A stretch of 64,000 nt of DNA from Glossina fuscipes (Eukaryota > Arthropoda > Insecta > Diptera > Glossinidae), in the NCBI RefSeq assembly GCF_014805625.2, contig NW_023998414.1:17225900-17289899 (forward strand), given 5' to 3'. Made by a program: the position numbers and the translations under genes. The notes below the pieces were generated by a model that had not been told where the DNA came from, did not search any database, and was given only the letters and a program-made list of their open reading frames with translations. Positions 37,968 through 49,610 of the stretch are shown here, piece by piece. Every line of letters starts with the position of its first letter. The first letter of the stretch is position 1.

Positions 37968-38780
37968 TTTTTTTTTTTGATTTTCAGATAAAATTCCAGA
38001 CACGTTAATATTGTTTGTTTGCAAGGGAAACCACGAATTTGGGGATTAAAGGATAACAAATTTACCGTTAGTTAAATATTTGAAACCCAGGCATATCGGA
38101 GTGAGAGAGTGTTGTTGTTATTGTTTTTGTTGTTCTGTTGCGTCAGCGATGCTTCTTTCATTTATATATATATATATATATAATTATTTTTTTGTTATTG
38201 GCTGTGTGTCACAGTACTGCTGTCTCCGAGCTTACATGCACGTGTGTGAATACATGTAGATACATATATGTGTACATGCATACATTAATACAATATCAGT
38301 GTAAGTGTGGTTATGGTTCATTTTAAAGTTGTATTGTAAATTCTTTTAAAGCTTTACATTGATTTTATTTTTGTTGACATTTTGGTTGACAAACAGTCTT
38401 CTTAAATATTGAATAAATGAATGCATTGACTGATGAATGATTGATTGATCTTTGCTTTTTATTGATTTAATTGTGAGTTTTATTTTTCGCATTTTTTAAA
38501 TTACAAAAGATTTCGTAAATGGAAAGCGAGTAAAAAGAAAAATTATTGTTTCTGATATATGGGCGGATAACTTGAAGTCGGTCCTAAGTTATTTATTTTT
38601 ATTTTTTCTTTTTTTTTTCTTTATATTGGTCCTTCAACTAAATCAATTAATGCGATTTCCTGTGTTTTTAACGTGTTCCGATAAATAAAATTTTGTTCGA
38701 ATTATAATTTTTTTTTTCTTTTTTGATAGTGCATTTTGAGATTAATAAAGATTAGCTGACTCTTTACTACGGCGTTTGGT

Positions 38781-38834
<54 letters not shown>

Positions 38835-39142
38835 GGTAGATGCCGGCGAGACACGGATGCGCGCTTTGTGGGAATAGGTTGTTTTTGCGTGATACTAACG
38901 TTTTTACTCTGATTACTTCTTTTTATTATACAATATAATAAATTAGTTTCTTTCACTTACTTAATTCGCTATTTCTACATACATAAACGGGTAAATATTC
39001 ATTCATAATGCAAAGGAATAAAATTTTTCATATGAAAATAATTTCTTTTAATCTTTACTTAGCATTTAATTGCGAAGAACGAAGCAAGCCCAAAAAAAAG
39101 GAGAGTAAGTAAGAATGCTAGTCAGGCTAGACCGACCCTCCG
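36646..39142. other. gene-poor AT-rich DNA with simple repeats
   Basis: No recognised gene. Contains T-rich blocks (37590-37625, 37930-37980), (TA)n at 38163-38181 and a (GA)n run at 38783-38829. The segment 37190-37450 is less AT-rich (for example ATGCCAAAGGCTTAGCACTC) and may be a transposon relic, but nothing diagnostic was seen. Confidence 0.4.
38783..38829. repeat. (GA)n microsatellite
   Basis: About 23 GA units. GA runs of this kind can bind GAGA factor in flies, but no promoter context is seen here. Confidence 0.9.
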
Positions 39143-39829
39143 ATACCCCTACACTACTTTCATTACCCCACACACATATACATTACGTTTACGCAAATGC
39201 ATAATTTTCATGAAAGTCCTCACATTGAAGGATGCTCAAACACCAAAGTGTTCTAAATTGAACGTCGTCAACGATTTTGTTATGTTTCAGTGTCGCTTTA
39301 GTCATAGCAAGCCACAAATTAGGCATGTGGCAATAGAAGAACTACTTTAGAAATTAGATCTTTTTGGTATATAAAGTCTTTCTCAGCTTTCATTAAAACT
39401 CTGATATGGGTTGGGATCCAAAAATAAGCCTCAACTCGATATGGTTAATTTTTATATCAAAATATTATGAAGGAATTTTCACCAAGGAGTATTGAAAATT
39501 AGGCTATGTTATTATATAAACATTCAGGTTTCGCAGGAACGATTATGGGGCAAGAGGTGCTCTATCTGACTGAAAGTTTTCCTATTTAGAATCCGAAATA
39601 CTATTACTAAGTTATTTTTGTTGCAAAATTCTAAATATTATAATATTTTTTCTTCTTGTCGAAAAAATGGTTCGATGGCAAAGATTTTCAATGGCTTTTG
39701 TCCTTGAGTCAAAGCACGTACAAGATGAACACAAAAACACATGTAACAATAACAGACGGACATGCGGACAGGCATATACCGTCTGCATAAACTTAGTATA
39801 CTCTGTACCACAAGCGGTGTAGGGTATAA
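39143..39829 (+). mobile_element. ATACCCTACAC-ended DNA element, near-complete
   Basis: 687 bp from ATACCCCTACACTACTTTCA to CTGTACCACAAGCGGTGTAGGG plus TATAA. This copy shows the palindromic 3' end well. An internal deletion explains its length relative to the 814 bp copy. Confidence 0.75.
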
Positions 39830-39929
39830 CACACTTATATGACTTATATGACTTGTGTCGAAATATCGTTTTTGTTTATCCTTAATCTTTCCAAGTTTCC
39901 AAACATCGAACATCACTACAACGCAAGTT

Positions 39930-40184
39930 TTAGTTTAGTAAGCCGTTGCAGATTGTAGTTGCTGTGGTGATTGCTGTACAAATAATTACAGTTGAAATGG
40001 TAATCGTGTTGTTAATGGTTCTAGCTGTCCTTGTACTCATCGTTGTACATGTAGATAAAGTAGTAACTGTAGTGGCAGATGAGCGGTGGCATAGAGTGGA
40101 AGTGGTAGTGGTAGTGTTAGTGTTAGATGTGGGTGTGTTTGAAGTCGGAGTGTAGTTACACTGGCATTTGCCGCAACAATATCA
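39930..40184 (-). other. Thr/Ser-rich open frame, doubtful
   Basis: On the - strand about 84 codons are open. They begin with a short Cys-rich stretch (CCGKCQC) and continue as Thr/Ser/Asn repeats (TNTTTTTST). The + strand frame is Val-rich. The base pattern (GTT/GTG/GTA repeats on +) suggests a decayed trinucleotide repeat more than a gene. No start codon or splice acceptor supports it. Confidence 0.15.
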
Positions 40185-40854
40185 ATGAAACTTTTAAGAT
40201 GAACTACGAAGACCTCATGTTTATGTTCAAAACACTGAGATGAATGTTTAATCGCAAGAGAAAGTCGGCTTTCTCAACAAGTTTATGAATCCTCTGTAAA
40301 TACGCATTTTCAGAAGTAATGTACAACAAACCTGATCTAATCCAAAATACTTCTTAAATATTTTTACAGAATTACTACCGGTTTCGGAATCAAAATGGTC
40401 ACAACAAAAAGAATTCTTCACTAACGATCTATTAAGAGTATAAATTACTACGATCCGTTTTTTGTGGTCAAAAATGCTTCCGTTTCAGGAGTGTCCGCCG
40501 CTGGCTGTTGCTTAGGCTTTTGCGTTAGGCAATTTCTAAATTCCATCTTAGGGGAAAATCTCGTCTTTCGCGGCTGTTCCCAAAAGAACCAATGTTGAAA
40601 TATCGCTATAAAAATCGAAGCATCCTTCGAAAAACAATAAGTTATGTAATAAAGCTCGTCATGTTTGCTGATAACAGTAGGGAAGGTAGGACTTCTAAGG
40701 TTAAAATTCTAAGCATTGTCCGAACAAGGATTGTCATTTGGCGTTGGATTCCTTTATACTAAAAACTAACGGTTTTCACACGTGTTTCCTATCCGTGTAA
40801 CACGACGACGGTCAGAAAGAATTGAAGAAAAAGGAAAGAGATAGGGAGGTGGTG

Positions 40855-40965
40855 GTGACAGGCTAGTGGGCGCCCAGTCGGCAAGTATTATATCCCTACC
40901 AACTGAGCACTGACCATCTAGTAGACTCTATTCCATTTGAGATTTGAACACGCGAAAGTCAAAAA
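40855..40965 (-). mobile_element. tRNA-derived SINE fragment
   Basis: On + it reads CCTACCAACTGAGCACTGAC, TAGTAGACTCTATTCCATTT and GAGATTTGAACACGCGAAAG, the complement of a B box and flank. It matches the copy at 63 kb. Confidence 0.55.
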
Positions 40966-41275
40966 AATGTTGCGCCGCGGGAGATATTTAGCTTTATCAT
41001 CGATGTTAACGGTTCGTCTTCTCTACAATATGGTTATTTAGACTTTGTATATCGTATCGTAGCAGCACTATCCTTGGAATTGAGCAAGAAACGTAAAGTT
41101 TCACTCAAACGGAGGTGTTTTTGGTACAGACTCTACAATTATTCAAAGTTTTAAAGAATTGTGTTGCGTACCCGTTCGTGTGAGAATTTATACAGTTTTG
41201 TATAATTTACAGGCAATTTTTCCAAAAGAGAGATTCACAACTTTATTCTACACCCCACAGTGTTATTTACAAAAT

Positions 41276-41304
41276 CTCTCCCAGTCTCTCTCTCTCTCTC
41301 TCTC
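41276..41304. repeat. (CT)n microsatellite
   Basis: About 14 CT units. Confidence 0.85.
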
Positions 41305-42329
41305 ACTCTCTTCTTTTCTTTCTCCCTTAGGAAAGAAATCAAAAGCAATTTGTAACCCCAGCAGCTAAGTGACGACCGTGGAGACGGAATCTTTAATACC
41401 CATTCCCGTTATTTTAAAAAGTAGCAAAAAAAAGGAAAAAACTAAATTTTTTTTTTTCATTATCAACCTGCACGCAAGATATTCAAATATATCAGACTTG
41501 ATGCTAATGGAAAATTGTGAAATTTGTAAAACTTTCTTTTGAATATTTTGGCAAAACGGATACATCCGTCATCCTTCGGTGGTGGGTATAAAAATTGCAC
41601 TCTGCTCGAAACGATTGTGTGTACGAAATTATAAATAGTCTGTCCGATGTCGCCTCAACCCATGGTGCACGATTTCGCGGCCATAGCTTAAACAATTTAT
41701 TCGACAGCTAGTCTTTATAACTTGGGCAATAAGTTTTCATATATTGGATTTTGGCCCATAGTTCATGGCTTATTTCGTATATAGAATTTTTTTGAATGAA
41801 ATATGGATTATTATTTATGCCAGGAGAATTAAATATTGTGGCGGTGCCACTCATACCCCAAATAACATAAGACAATCTTAAGAAAGTGTGCAAACTTTTA
41901 GGTGATCTTTCTAATGCTACCAAAGAGATTATTCTTTGGGCTTAATGTATGTTCTTGAGCGTCTTCTCTCTGATACTCTAACCTTTTAGCTATCTATTTA
42001 CAAAATGTATCCTCTTAATAGAGAATATTTTGCTAGAGATGTGTTTCCTTTTAAATTCATATTTAAGCCCACAGTATTAAGCAGCATTACCTAATCTCAA
42101 AATACGAACTGAATACCAAATTAACGCAGCTTCTTAAAGAAATTCTTATAAGGACAGAAATTCTTATAAGTACTTTCTAAATGAATTCCAAGCTTAAAAG
42201 TGGTACAGTTCCGGTAACATTAGCTAAATAATTGAAATCAATTTAAGTTCACTTCGTTGATACTACCTGTGGCAGTTATCAACTCGAAATTGAATAACGA
42301 TTAGCGCGATTAAGTTTAAAAAAACTGAA

Positions 42330-43278
42330 AATGTTACATCACTTCGCCTAATATAGTCCTATACTCATTTTCTTAATAATACACCAAAAACTATATGTTA
42401 TTTTTATGTAAATGCATAATTTTCACGCAAGCCCCCATGCAGCGAACTTCAATGCCTAGCAAACTTAATTAACTTGTCAAATATATTATTATTTTCCGAT
42501 TGTTTCAGGCATAACTAACCGCAAATTGGGATTTATCGTCATAGAAGGATTTGCTTTCATGAGAGATCTTACATGCGCTGTGATTCAAAAAATTAACTTA
42601 TGTGAGCCAAATTCCCTCCGGTTTATTTAATTAGGGATTAATTTTCATCACAACATATTAAAAATTAGACCGCTTTGGGATATGAAGCCTTATTTTTCAT
42701 TAGAATCCTAATATGGGTTGGTATCCAAACAACAGAGCCATGTAGTCCAAGTCCGATACGGTTAATTTTTATGTAAAATTATTATTATGAACAAATTTTC
42801 ATCATGAAGTATTGCAAAATTTGGTCTTTTCACCATCAGTCCCTATGGGAACGGTTGTAAGGCAAAGAGCTCAAAAAGTTGCTGTATCTAATCCAAAATT
42901 TTCGCATCAATTTAGAATGCTGAAACTTTATTGCTACATGACTTTTGCAGCAAAAGTGGAAAAATTACAACATTTTTTCTTATAACGACTTATCGAAATA
43001 AGGCGGAACATGGGCAGTGATCGAAAAAGTGATCCGATACCCACCGTTTTCAATAATGTTCGTCCTTGGGTCGAACCAAGTACCAAGTATACCAAAGTTC
43101 ACGAAAATATGTTAAAAATTGCCACTTATAGGTTGAACACACAATATATGGGCCGACAAACTTAGATTAACCAAATCATTTTCCGAATCAATTCGTATAA
43201 TAAAAGATTGATATCTCTCAAGCCATTCGGGGTTTTAGAAATGTTCGCAGAAACTTTATACACCCTGTATCACAAGGC
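42330..43278 (+). mobile_element. ATACCCTACAC-ended DNA element, long copy
   Basis: Begins near ACATCACTTCGCCTAATATAG and ends ATACACCCTGTATCACAAGG. It carries the family blocks TAACTTGTCAAATATATTAT, TTTGCTTTCATGAGAGATCT, GGTTAATTTTTATGTAAAAT and AATAAAAGATTGATATCTCTC. It directly abuts a LINE fragment. Confidence 0.7.
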
Positions 43279-43283
43279 TCTGT

Positions 43284-44045
43284 TCTTTTCAATTCTCTCT
43301 TTTTGGTAGTCATTAACGACCTCCTATGCATAACGGAGAAACCTATCTACTCGTTTGCAGTCACAGTAACCTGTGTCATTCGTTTTCCTTTAGTAAAAGA
43401 CGATGCAGCAACGAGATAGAGAACAAACGCTTTCTTGTGAATGCCACATTGAGTCGGTGCCTCACAAAAATATCGGAAAAATATTTTTGATGATGTCAAT
43501 GTGGAAGGACCGGCAGCCCTTGATGTTTTGGATATGAGAATATAAAACTATGTTCGTTGGACAGAACATGTGCTCGAAATGTCGAAAGACGGAGTCAAGG
43601 GATTGGGTTCTTAAAGCGGCGCACAAAATATTTTATTGCAGCCGATACCCATACCTTTTACACCGACTATATCCAAAATTCGAGAATAACCCGCATGTGT
43701 GGGTGGGAGCCTCTAAATTCTTGTTCGAGGCTCTCCACCGCATACAGCGAAAGGGACGACGGAAGTGTGTCCAGAGCACTTGGATAATGTGGGCTTTGTT
43801 GCGCTTAGGTACAAGTACCTTCGGGACAAGTATTCTACGGAGATAAAAGAGGTATGTTCGCCAATTAAATCCTTCAACAGAACTAAATAGCTTTCTCAGA
43901 AGCCTCGCGTACTCGTTCTGAATTTACGTATATATTGCACAACATTCCACCGCAACTCGTCGTTTTTTTATTGGGCTGCTCGCCTTTGGAACAAGGTATC
44001 CCTGCCGTCTCTGATGTGTCCACTTTCAAGTCTTATCTTTTTTGA
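43284..44045 (+). pseudogene. dead non-LTR retrotransposon (LINE) reverse transcriptase, 3' part
   Basis: Translating across several frames gives, in order, VINDLLCITEKPIYSFA (the region before the catalytic FADD box, here disrupted by a frameshift), SNLCHSFSFSKRRCSNEIEN, NATLSRCLTKISEK, RWTEHVLEMSK, GLGFLKR, a stretch like YTDYIQNSRI / FENNPHVWVGASKFLFEALH, and near 43960 FFIGLLAFGT-type C-terminal sequence. These match the thumb and C-terminal region of insect LINE ORF2. Frameshifts and stops show that it is inactive. Which clade it belongs to cannot be told by eye. Confidence 0.75.
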
Positions 44046-44069
44046 ATCGTTTCAGAATAGCCGGTACTT

Positions 44070-44282
44070 CACTCAGTTTACAATCGCTTTCTGGATCGAC
44101 TTAAATTAATTCGTCCTCTGTTTGTCTTTACTCTTGTCTTCAACTTACAGGTACGACGCGTTTTCGTCCATCAACGAGCGAACTATTGAAAATGGTTCGG
44201 ATCGCATCAATCTTCCATGCAAAAGCTTACTTTGAAAAATTACTATATGAATAATCGTATTGAGCAACGTAGTGTAGGGTAT
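44070..44282 (-). mobile_element. ATACCCTACAC-ended DNA element, reverse fragment
   Basis: ATCGCTTTCTGGATCGACTT, ATTGAAAATGGTTCGGATCG, then the terminal AACGTAGTGTAGGGTAT. Confidence 0.65.
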
Positions 44283-46095
44283 TTAATTGTGGGCCGTGTA
44301 TAATAATTTTACTTGTGTTTTCTAAGTTGTCGCCATTAATTATTTGTATCTTAAAGTTTTTCATAACGAAAACCGTAATTGCAAACGGTTTGGATCTGTA
44401 AGTGATACAATATGTACAAGTTTGATAATTAGGGTTCGATATGAAGGTTTTTGCTCTTATACGGTAAATGAATGAGTAGTAGAGATGTTAACACTCTAAC
44501 GCGTTCAACATGCTTTGACATATGTACAAGCTAACGCACTAGTAAACGAAGGAGGGGGTGTGAGAGAATGCAGTTCGTCGTGTGAAAACGTTTTCAATAA
44601 AGATATTATGGGGGTTTTCAAGTCTAGGACTTTAATTCAATAAAATAAAATTGAGAAAAAAAAGGTTTCTTTTTCTAAGAAAGTCAAACATTAGGCGACT
44701 GTGATATTTAGTGAATGTATGGCCAGGAAGCGAATCAGTAATAACGCCATTAACTGAAGTAACAACCTATAGCGAATTAGATTTATTTTCTATCAACAAG
44801 TCCTAACAATTCGAGTGTCTAAAGCGTGCCACGTAAATAACAATAATTAAAATAATCATCAAGATAACATATTTGTATATCGGGCAATAATTAAAGTCTG
44901 AGATGTAAAATTGAAATGTTCTTTTACTTGCACTGACAGGTCACAGGGCTTAGGCAAAGGAACTACTGCTGGAAAAAAAAAGAAAGAGAAAGAGAGAGAG
45001 AAAGATAGAAAAGAATTTTTCCTCTTGGCCTATGCTTACGCTAAATAACTTCAAAAGGGTTGTTAGTCCTGCTTTCTCCTCTCCCACGCTCCAGGAAAAA
45101 AGCAAAGGCATGCACGTGCTTATAAAACTGTTGCTACGGTCTGCTCTTGTGTGGAGACGAAAAGCAAAGCGGAGATAAGAAAGTTTGCTAAGTTAAATGG
45201 TTATTCCGAGGGAATTGAACTCAAAATGGGTAGAAAAAGTGAATTGATCGTTATTTTGTTTATAGTAAGCAAATTTTAGAATCGCACTTTGATGGATTTG
45301 CATGAATGGCTCTTCTGCTGAAAGTGTTGTACGTGTTATCATCGTGCTTTGAAATTTGCAATAAGTAGCTCAGCTATGGACGTAGATTACATTATTTACG
45401 CATACAGTCTTACAATTGTTTGGTCCACAAGTACGCTGAGGGCAAAAGTAAACTGATTGCTATTGACTTGTTACTAATATTATTAATGTAATTCATATTA
45501 ATAATAGCGATTTAAGGTTATGTGTGTACATGTGTAATGTTAACGTATCTTTGAGTACATATAAGTATTTCGGTCCGGTCTGAGTTAATTTTTGTTTGTT
45601 TGTAGTTTGTTGCTATGTTATTTGTTTTTTGTCCATCATTTTTCTATGGCTTTGTTGATTAAATACCGTTTTCGTTTTTTTGTCTACGTTGAAATTTTGT
45701 ATGATTTACTTATTGTAGCTCTCTCTCTTAACACACATTTGCTGCATTATTATAATAATTTGTTTATATTATTATAATAACTTGTATATATATATGTATC
45801 TAACGGGTGTGTATGGATTCGTTTCATTTGGCTTTTTAAGGTTTTTCTTTTTGTTAATAAATCTTTGAGTATTACGATTAGATTTTCAATTTAAATTTGT
45901 TTTTTTTTCTTTTTTTTTTTCGTTTTTTTTTTATTTGTAGTGTTATTATTGTTTTTTATCTTAATTTCTTTAACTAGTTTAGTTTTAATATATCAAACTG
46001 TATTGTTGGTTGCAACAAATGGATTCAGTTATTTAATACATATATAGGTACATACATACATACATACATACATACCTTTGAGAGATCGGAGGTTC
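44283..46095. other. AT-rich DNA before the assembly gap
   Basis: No gene seen. A purine-rich AG tract lies at 44975-45010. The last 550 bp (45550-46020) are T-rich on +, like the 33-34 kb block. A (CATA)n run at about 46050-46075 sits at the gap edge. Confidence 0.4.
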
Positions 46096-46677
46096 NNNNN
46101 NNNNNNNNNNNNNNNNNNNNNNNNNNNNNNNNNNNNNNNNNNNNNNNNNNNNNNNNNNNNNNNNNNNNNNNNNNNNNNNNNNNNNNNNNNNNNNNNNNNN
46201 NNNNNNNNNNNNNNNNNNNNNNNNNNNNNNNNNNNNNNNNNNNNNNNNNNNNNNNNNNNNNNNNNNNNNNNNNNNNNNNNNNNNNNNNNNNNNNNNNNNN
46301 NNNNNNNNNNNNNNNNNNNNNNNNNNNNNNNNNNNNNNNNNNNNNNNNNNNNNNNNNNNNNNNNNNNNNNNNNNNNNNNNNNNNNNNNNNNNNNNNNNNN
46401 NNNNNNNNNNNNNNNNNNNNNNNNNNNNNNNNNNNNNNNNNNNNNNNNNNNNNNNNNNNNNNNNNNNNNNNNNNNNNNNNNNNNNNNNNNNNNNNNNNNN
46501 NNNNNNNNNNNNNNNNNNNNNNNNNNNNNNNNNNNNNNNNNNNNNNNNNNNNNNNNNNNNNNNNNNNNNNNNNNNNNNNNNNNNNNNNNNNNNNNNNNNN
46601 NNNNNNNNNNNNNNNNNNNNNNNNNNNNNNNNNNNNNNNNNNNNNNNNNNNNNNNNNNNNNNNNNNNNNNNNNNNNN
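46096..46677. other. assembly gap (582 N)
   Basis: Unknown sequence. (CATA)n tetranucleotide repeats flank it on both sides (about 46050-46075 and 46677-46700), so the gap may be a long tetranucleotide array or a collapsed repeat. Confidence 0.99.
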
Positions 46678-46700
46678 CATACATACATACATACATACAT

Positions 46701-47884
46701 ATATACATAAGTATGATTAAGTAATACACGATTGTAAACATTTAAAATAAATTAATAAACTAAACATTAAACTTATGCGAATCGTTAAGTAATATAAGTC
46801 ATGATAACTGATTTCATATCCAAGAGCAGTAGAGAGTATATATATAAATTTGGGTAATGTGTGTGCTTAACACTCCTTTCCGTTATATTTATTGTCGTCA
46901 AAGTTTGAACAAAATTTATCTACGGCTGTGTATTTATTACCTAAGAGTTCCGTCTTTGATAGAAAGAAGTGAGCGTTTAAGGTCTGGGCTACTAGTAACA
47001 GTGCGCTGAGAATGTGGGATGATGGGGAAGAGGTGAGAGGGGAGTGGGGAGTATGGATAGGGGATATGGGTGGAGGGGGAGATTCTAAGCGTATTCCTCT
47101 AAGCGTTAATGAAAAAAAATTTGATGAACAAAGACCAACCTCGCAGTAAACCATTCACTAGTAATTATCAAAAAGGAAGTAATTAAATTTACATCTAATT
47201 AATTAAACTCCCCTTGCCTGTTTCTCAAACAGAAACACTTCTGACCGGCCTATTCCCTCGAAAAGGGATTAAGAATGGGTTTGTTGGGAAGAATATCATC
47301 ATATTTGCTTGATTACTTGCTATTCCTCAAATTCGAAACGTTCCAATTGTCGATTGGAGACATCGTGCTAAATCAAATATTTTCACTTTTTTAGATGAAC
47401 ATCCAAAGCGCCTAACGCATTAAGTGTAAGATATGTTGCAGTGAAGTTTTACCAAAGGAATAATAAAATATAAGAAAATAATAATTTACTTTTTCGAAAA
47501 ATTTTTTATTAAAGTACCATATTCCTTTTCATCACAATGTAATTTAGTCCAAAATATAATCCGGTCGCCGTAAGAAGCAAAGAATTTGCCTATACCCCGC
47601 GACCTCTGCCGATCAATCCAATTAGAGTCTTCCATATTTTAAAAATCTTGTGCAGCTATAATTATCCAAGTTTTGTCCATAAGGAATTCTATCGTTTCTT
47701 TGTTGTTAAAGTAGTAAGCAAAAGAAAGAGAATTCTTCCCGGACTATCGAAATCTAGAAGTTGGTTACGAAATGATTCATCTCGTAAAGGTTTGAAAAAT
47801 TTCATGGTAACGGTATAACATTCTTAATTTTATAAACGATGTGGACTACGGGCACAATATCTACCTCGTTACAGTTATTCATGC
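46701..47884. other. intergenic, no gene seen
   Basis: No recognised product. A G/A-rich patch at 47020-47085 produces Pro/Ser-rich - strand frames that I do not believe. Confidence 0.4.
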
Positions 47885-48110
47885 GACCACTTTCTAAAAT
47901 ACAGTGTTACACGAAAAGTGGCTGGAAAAGTGGTCCGATCCGAATTATTTTCAATCCTGTTTCTGCATCGAATTTCATCAAAATATTTCAAAAATTGCTG
48001 CTTGTAGGGTGAACACAAAAAAACAAAATGGACAGACGGACAGACAAGCTTAGATCGATTCAGAAATTATTGTTTCTTCAATTTCTAATAAAAGCTAAAC
48101 GATAGAAGAT
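47885..48110 (+). mobile_element. ATACCCTACAC-ended DNA element, fragment
   Basis: AGTGGCTGGAAAAGTGGTCC, CGAATTTCATCAAAATATTT, ATGGACAGACGGACAGACAA and AGCTTAGATCGATTCAGAAA match the family interior. Both ends are lost. Confidence 0.6.
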
Positions 48111-49020
48111 ATCAATACGAATTTCCCTTAATTTTCGATATCAGCTCATGGCATTTGTAATTAAAAATGATTTAGTGTGCAAATGACTGCTTTTGGACCT
48201 CTGCAAAAATTTAATCCTGGAGCATCAACTTTTTGCCATTTTTTCACGTAAATCTCCTCTCACTTCATCGTTAACACGAATCATCTTGGTGAAGAAGCGC
48301 AGCGGGCGTTCGTTGTTCACTGGAGTGAGCCCATGGTCCAGCATAGCCTCAGAATAAAAAGTCCAATACAGTTATAGCGCTTGATTATTGCGACACTCAT
48401 ACATAAACAAATTTTGGAGATTACACGGTCGTTGAACTTTTCTCCATTTATCCACATATCGTTCAAGTCGAAATCGTCTAATTTTTGATACCAAAAATGT
48501 AGTTACCGTGATTCTGTAGCATTCTCCATTGTTAATTACAGCCTATAAACCTCATCCAAAAGTTTTATTTGTACACGGCAAGGCCCTTTAGAAACATCAG
48601 ACGTGTTACTTCTTACATCAAAGGACCGATAATCGTAGTGTACAAAGCTATTTAACCTAATTGGCTCACTGTTTTCGTAAAAACTTTTGACATTTCCTAT
48701 ACGGTGTACAATTTTGTACGTATGTCACAGATAATGCCAAGGTCCAACCAATATGTTGAAAAACATTTGATCCACATTTTAAAAGCTTGTTTTATTTACA
48801 TGTACATTTACATTCGAAGTCACAAAATGGATGATCCTGTATTAGAAATTTACGTAGACTTCCGACAGAAGTCAGGCACGGAGAAGGCAAAATTACATTT
48901 TATAACCAACAGTTTGTTGAAAAATAATCACAAATACATCTGAAGCGGAGTTCAGTTTGAATTTCTTAACATGTGACCTTTTTTTAAAACCCGCTTATAT
49001 TCCTAAGCAACACTTTTACG
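48111..49020. other. intergenic, no gene seen
   Basis: Some balanced-composition sequence (48220-48560) but no diagnostic motif on either strand. Confidence 0.35.
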
Positions 49021-49610
49021 CCCTACACTACTTGTGGTTACGTTTGTGCTTGCGTATGTAATACCCAGTAGGGCTAAAATTGACCCACCATAGGTCGCAA
49101 TTTTTGAGATATTTTGATGACATTTGATACACGGACGTGTTTTAACCCAATAACTAACGCTTTTGAAAACGACTCAAAACGGTCCACTTTTTCAACCATT
49201 CCCCTATAACGTCTTACTTTGAAAAGCCGATTACACGGGAAAAACTTGAACTTTTTAACATTTTTCGACAAAACTTGCTAAATTGTTATGAAAACCTTGG
49301 ATGGGTTGGAGTAATTTTTTGAACCCTCTCTCACATAACCGTTTCTACGATCACTGAATCTTTATATGGTAAAATGGTATGGTTTTCAATATTGCAATAC
49401 TGGAGAGAAAATCTAGTTACTAGTTTTTTGTGAGGGAAGCCAAAAAACTAATTACATTCTTAGGAAGTAACTAAAGTTTGCAAAATTTAGATCACGTTAT
49501 GTGATGTTTTGATGTTTGTACACCAATAAGCGGGATTTCATGATAATTATGCTTTTGCTTTACCAAAATGAGTGAGTAGTTGTACTAGGCGAAGTGGCGA
49601 AGTAGGGTAT
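49021..49610 (-). mobile_element. ATACCCTACAC-ended DNA element, reverse, both ends present
   Basis: 590 bp. One edge reads CCCTACACTACTTGTGGTTA and the other GGCGAAGTGGCGAAGTAGGG plus TAT, so the two termini are inverted repeats of each other. Internal blocks include CCACCATAGGTCGCAATTTT and TGAATCTTTATATGGTAAAA. Internally deleted relative to the 814 bp copy. Confidence 0.7.

Larger units (their letters stand above)
40185..42329. other. intergenic repeat-rich DNA
   Basis: No gene seen. Contains the SINE copy listed at 40855-40965, a (CT)n run at 41276-41304, and a short repeat end at about 41570-41600 (TCGGTGGTGGGTATAAAAAT). Confidence 0.4.

Noticed and set aside
39930..40184. Thr/Ser-rich mucin-like protein on the - strand
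   Set aside because: Better explained as a GTT/GTG/GTA-type trinucleotide repeat; no start or acceptor. Kept only as a low-confidence feature.
46025..46741. Long open frames of 200-238 codons on both strands
   Set aside because: They run through the N gap; the codons are undefined and only CATA-repeat Tyr/Val/Cys/Met residues are real.
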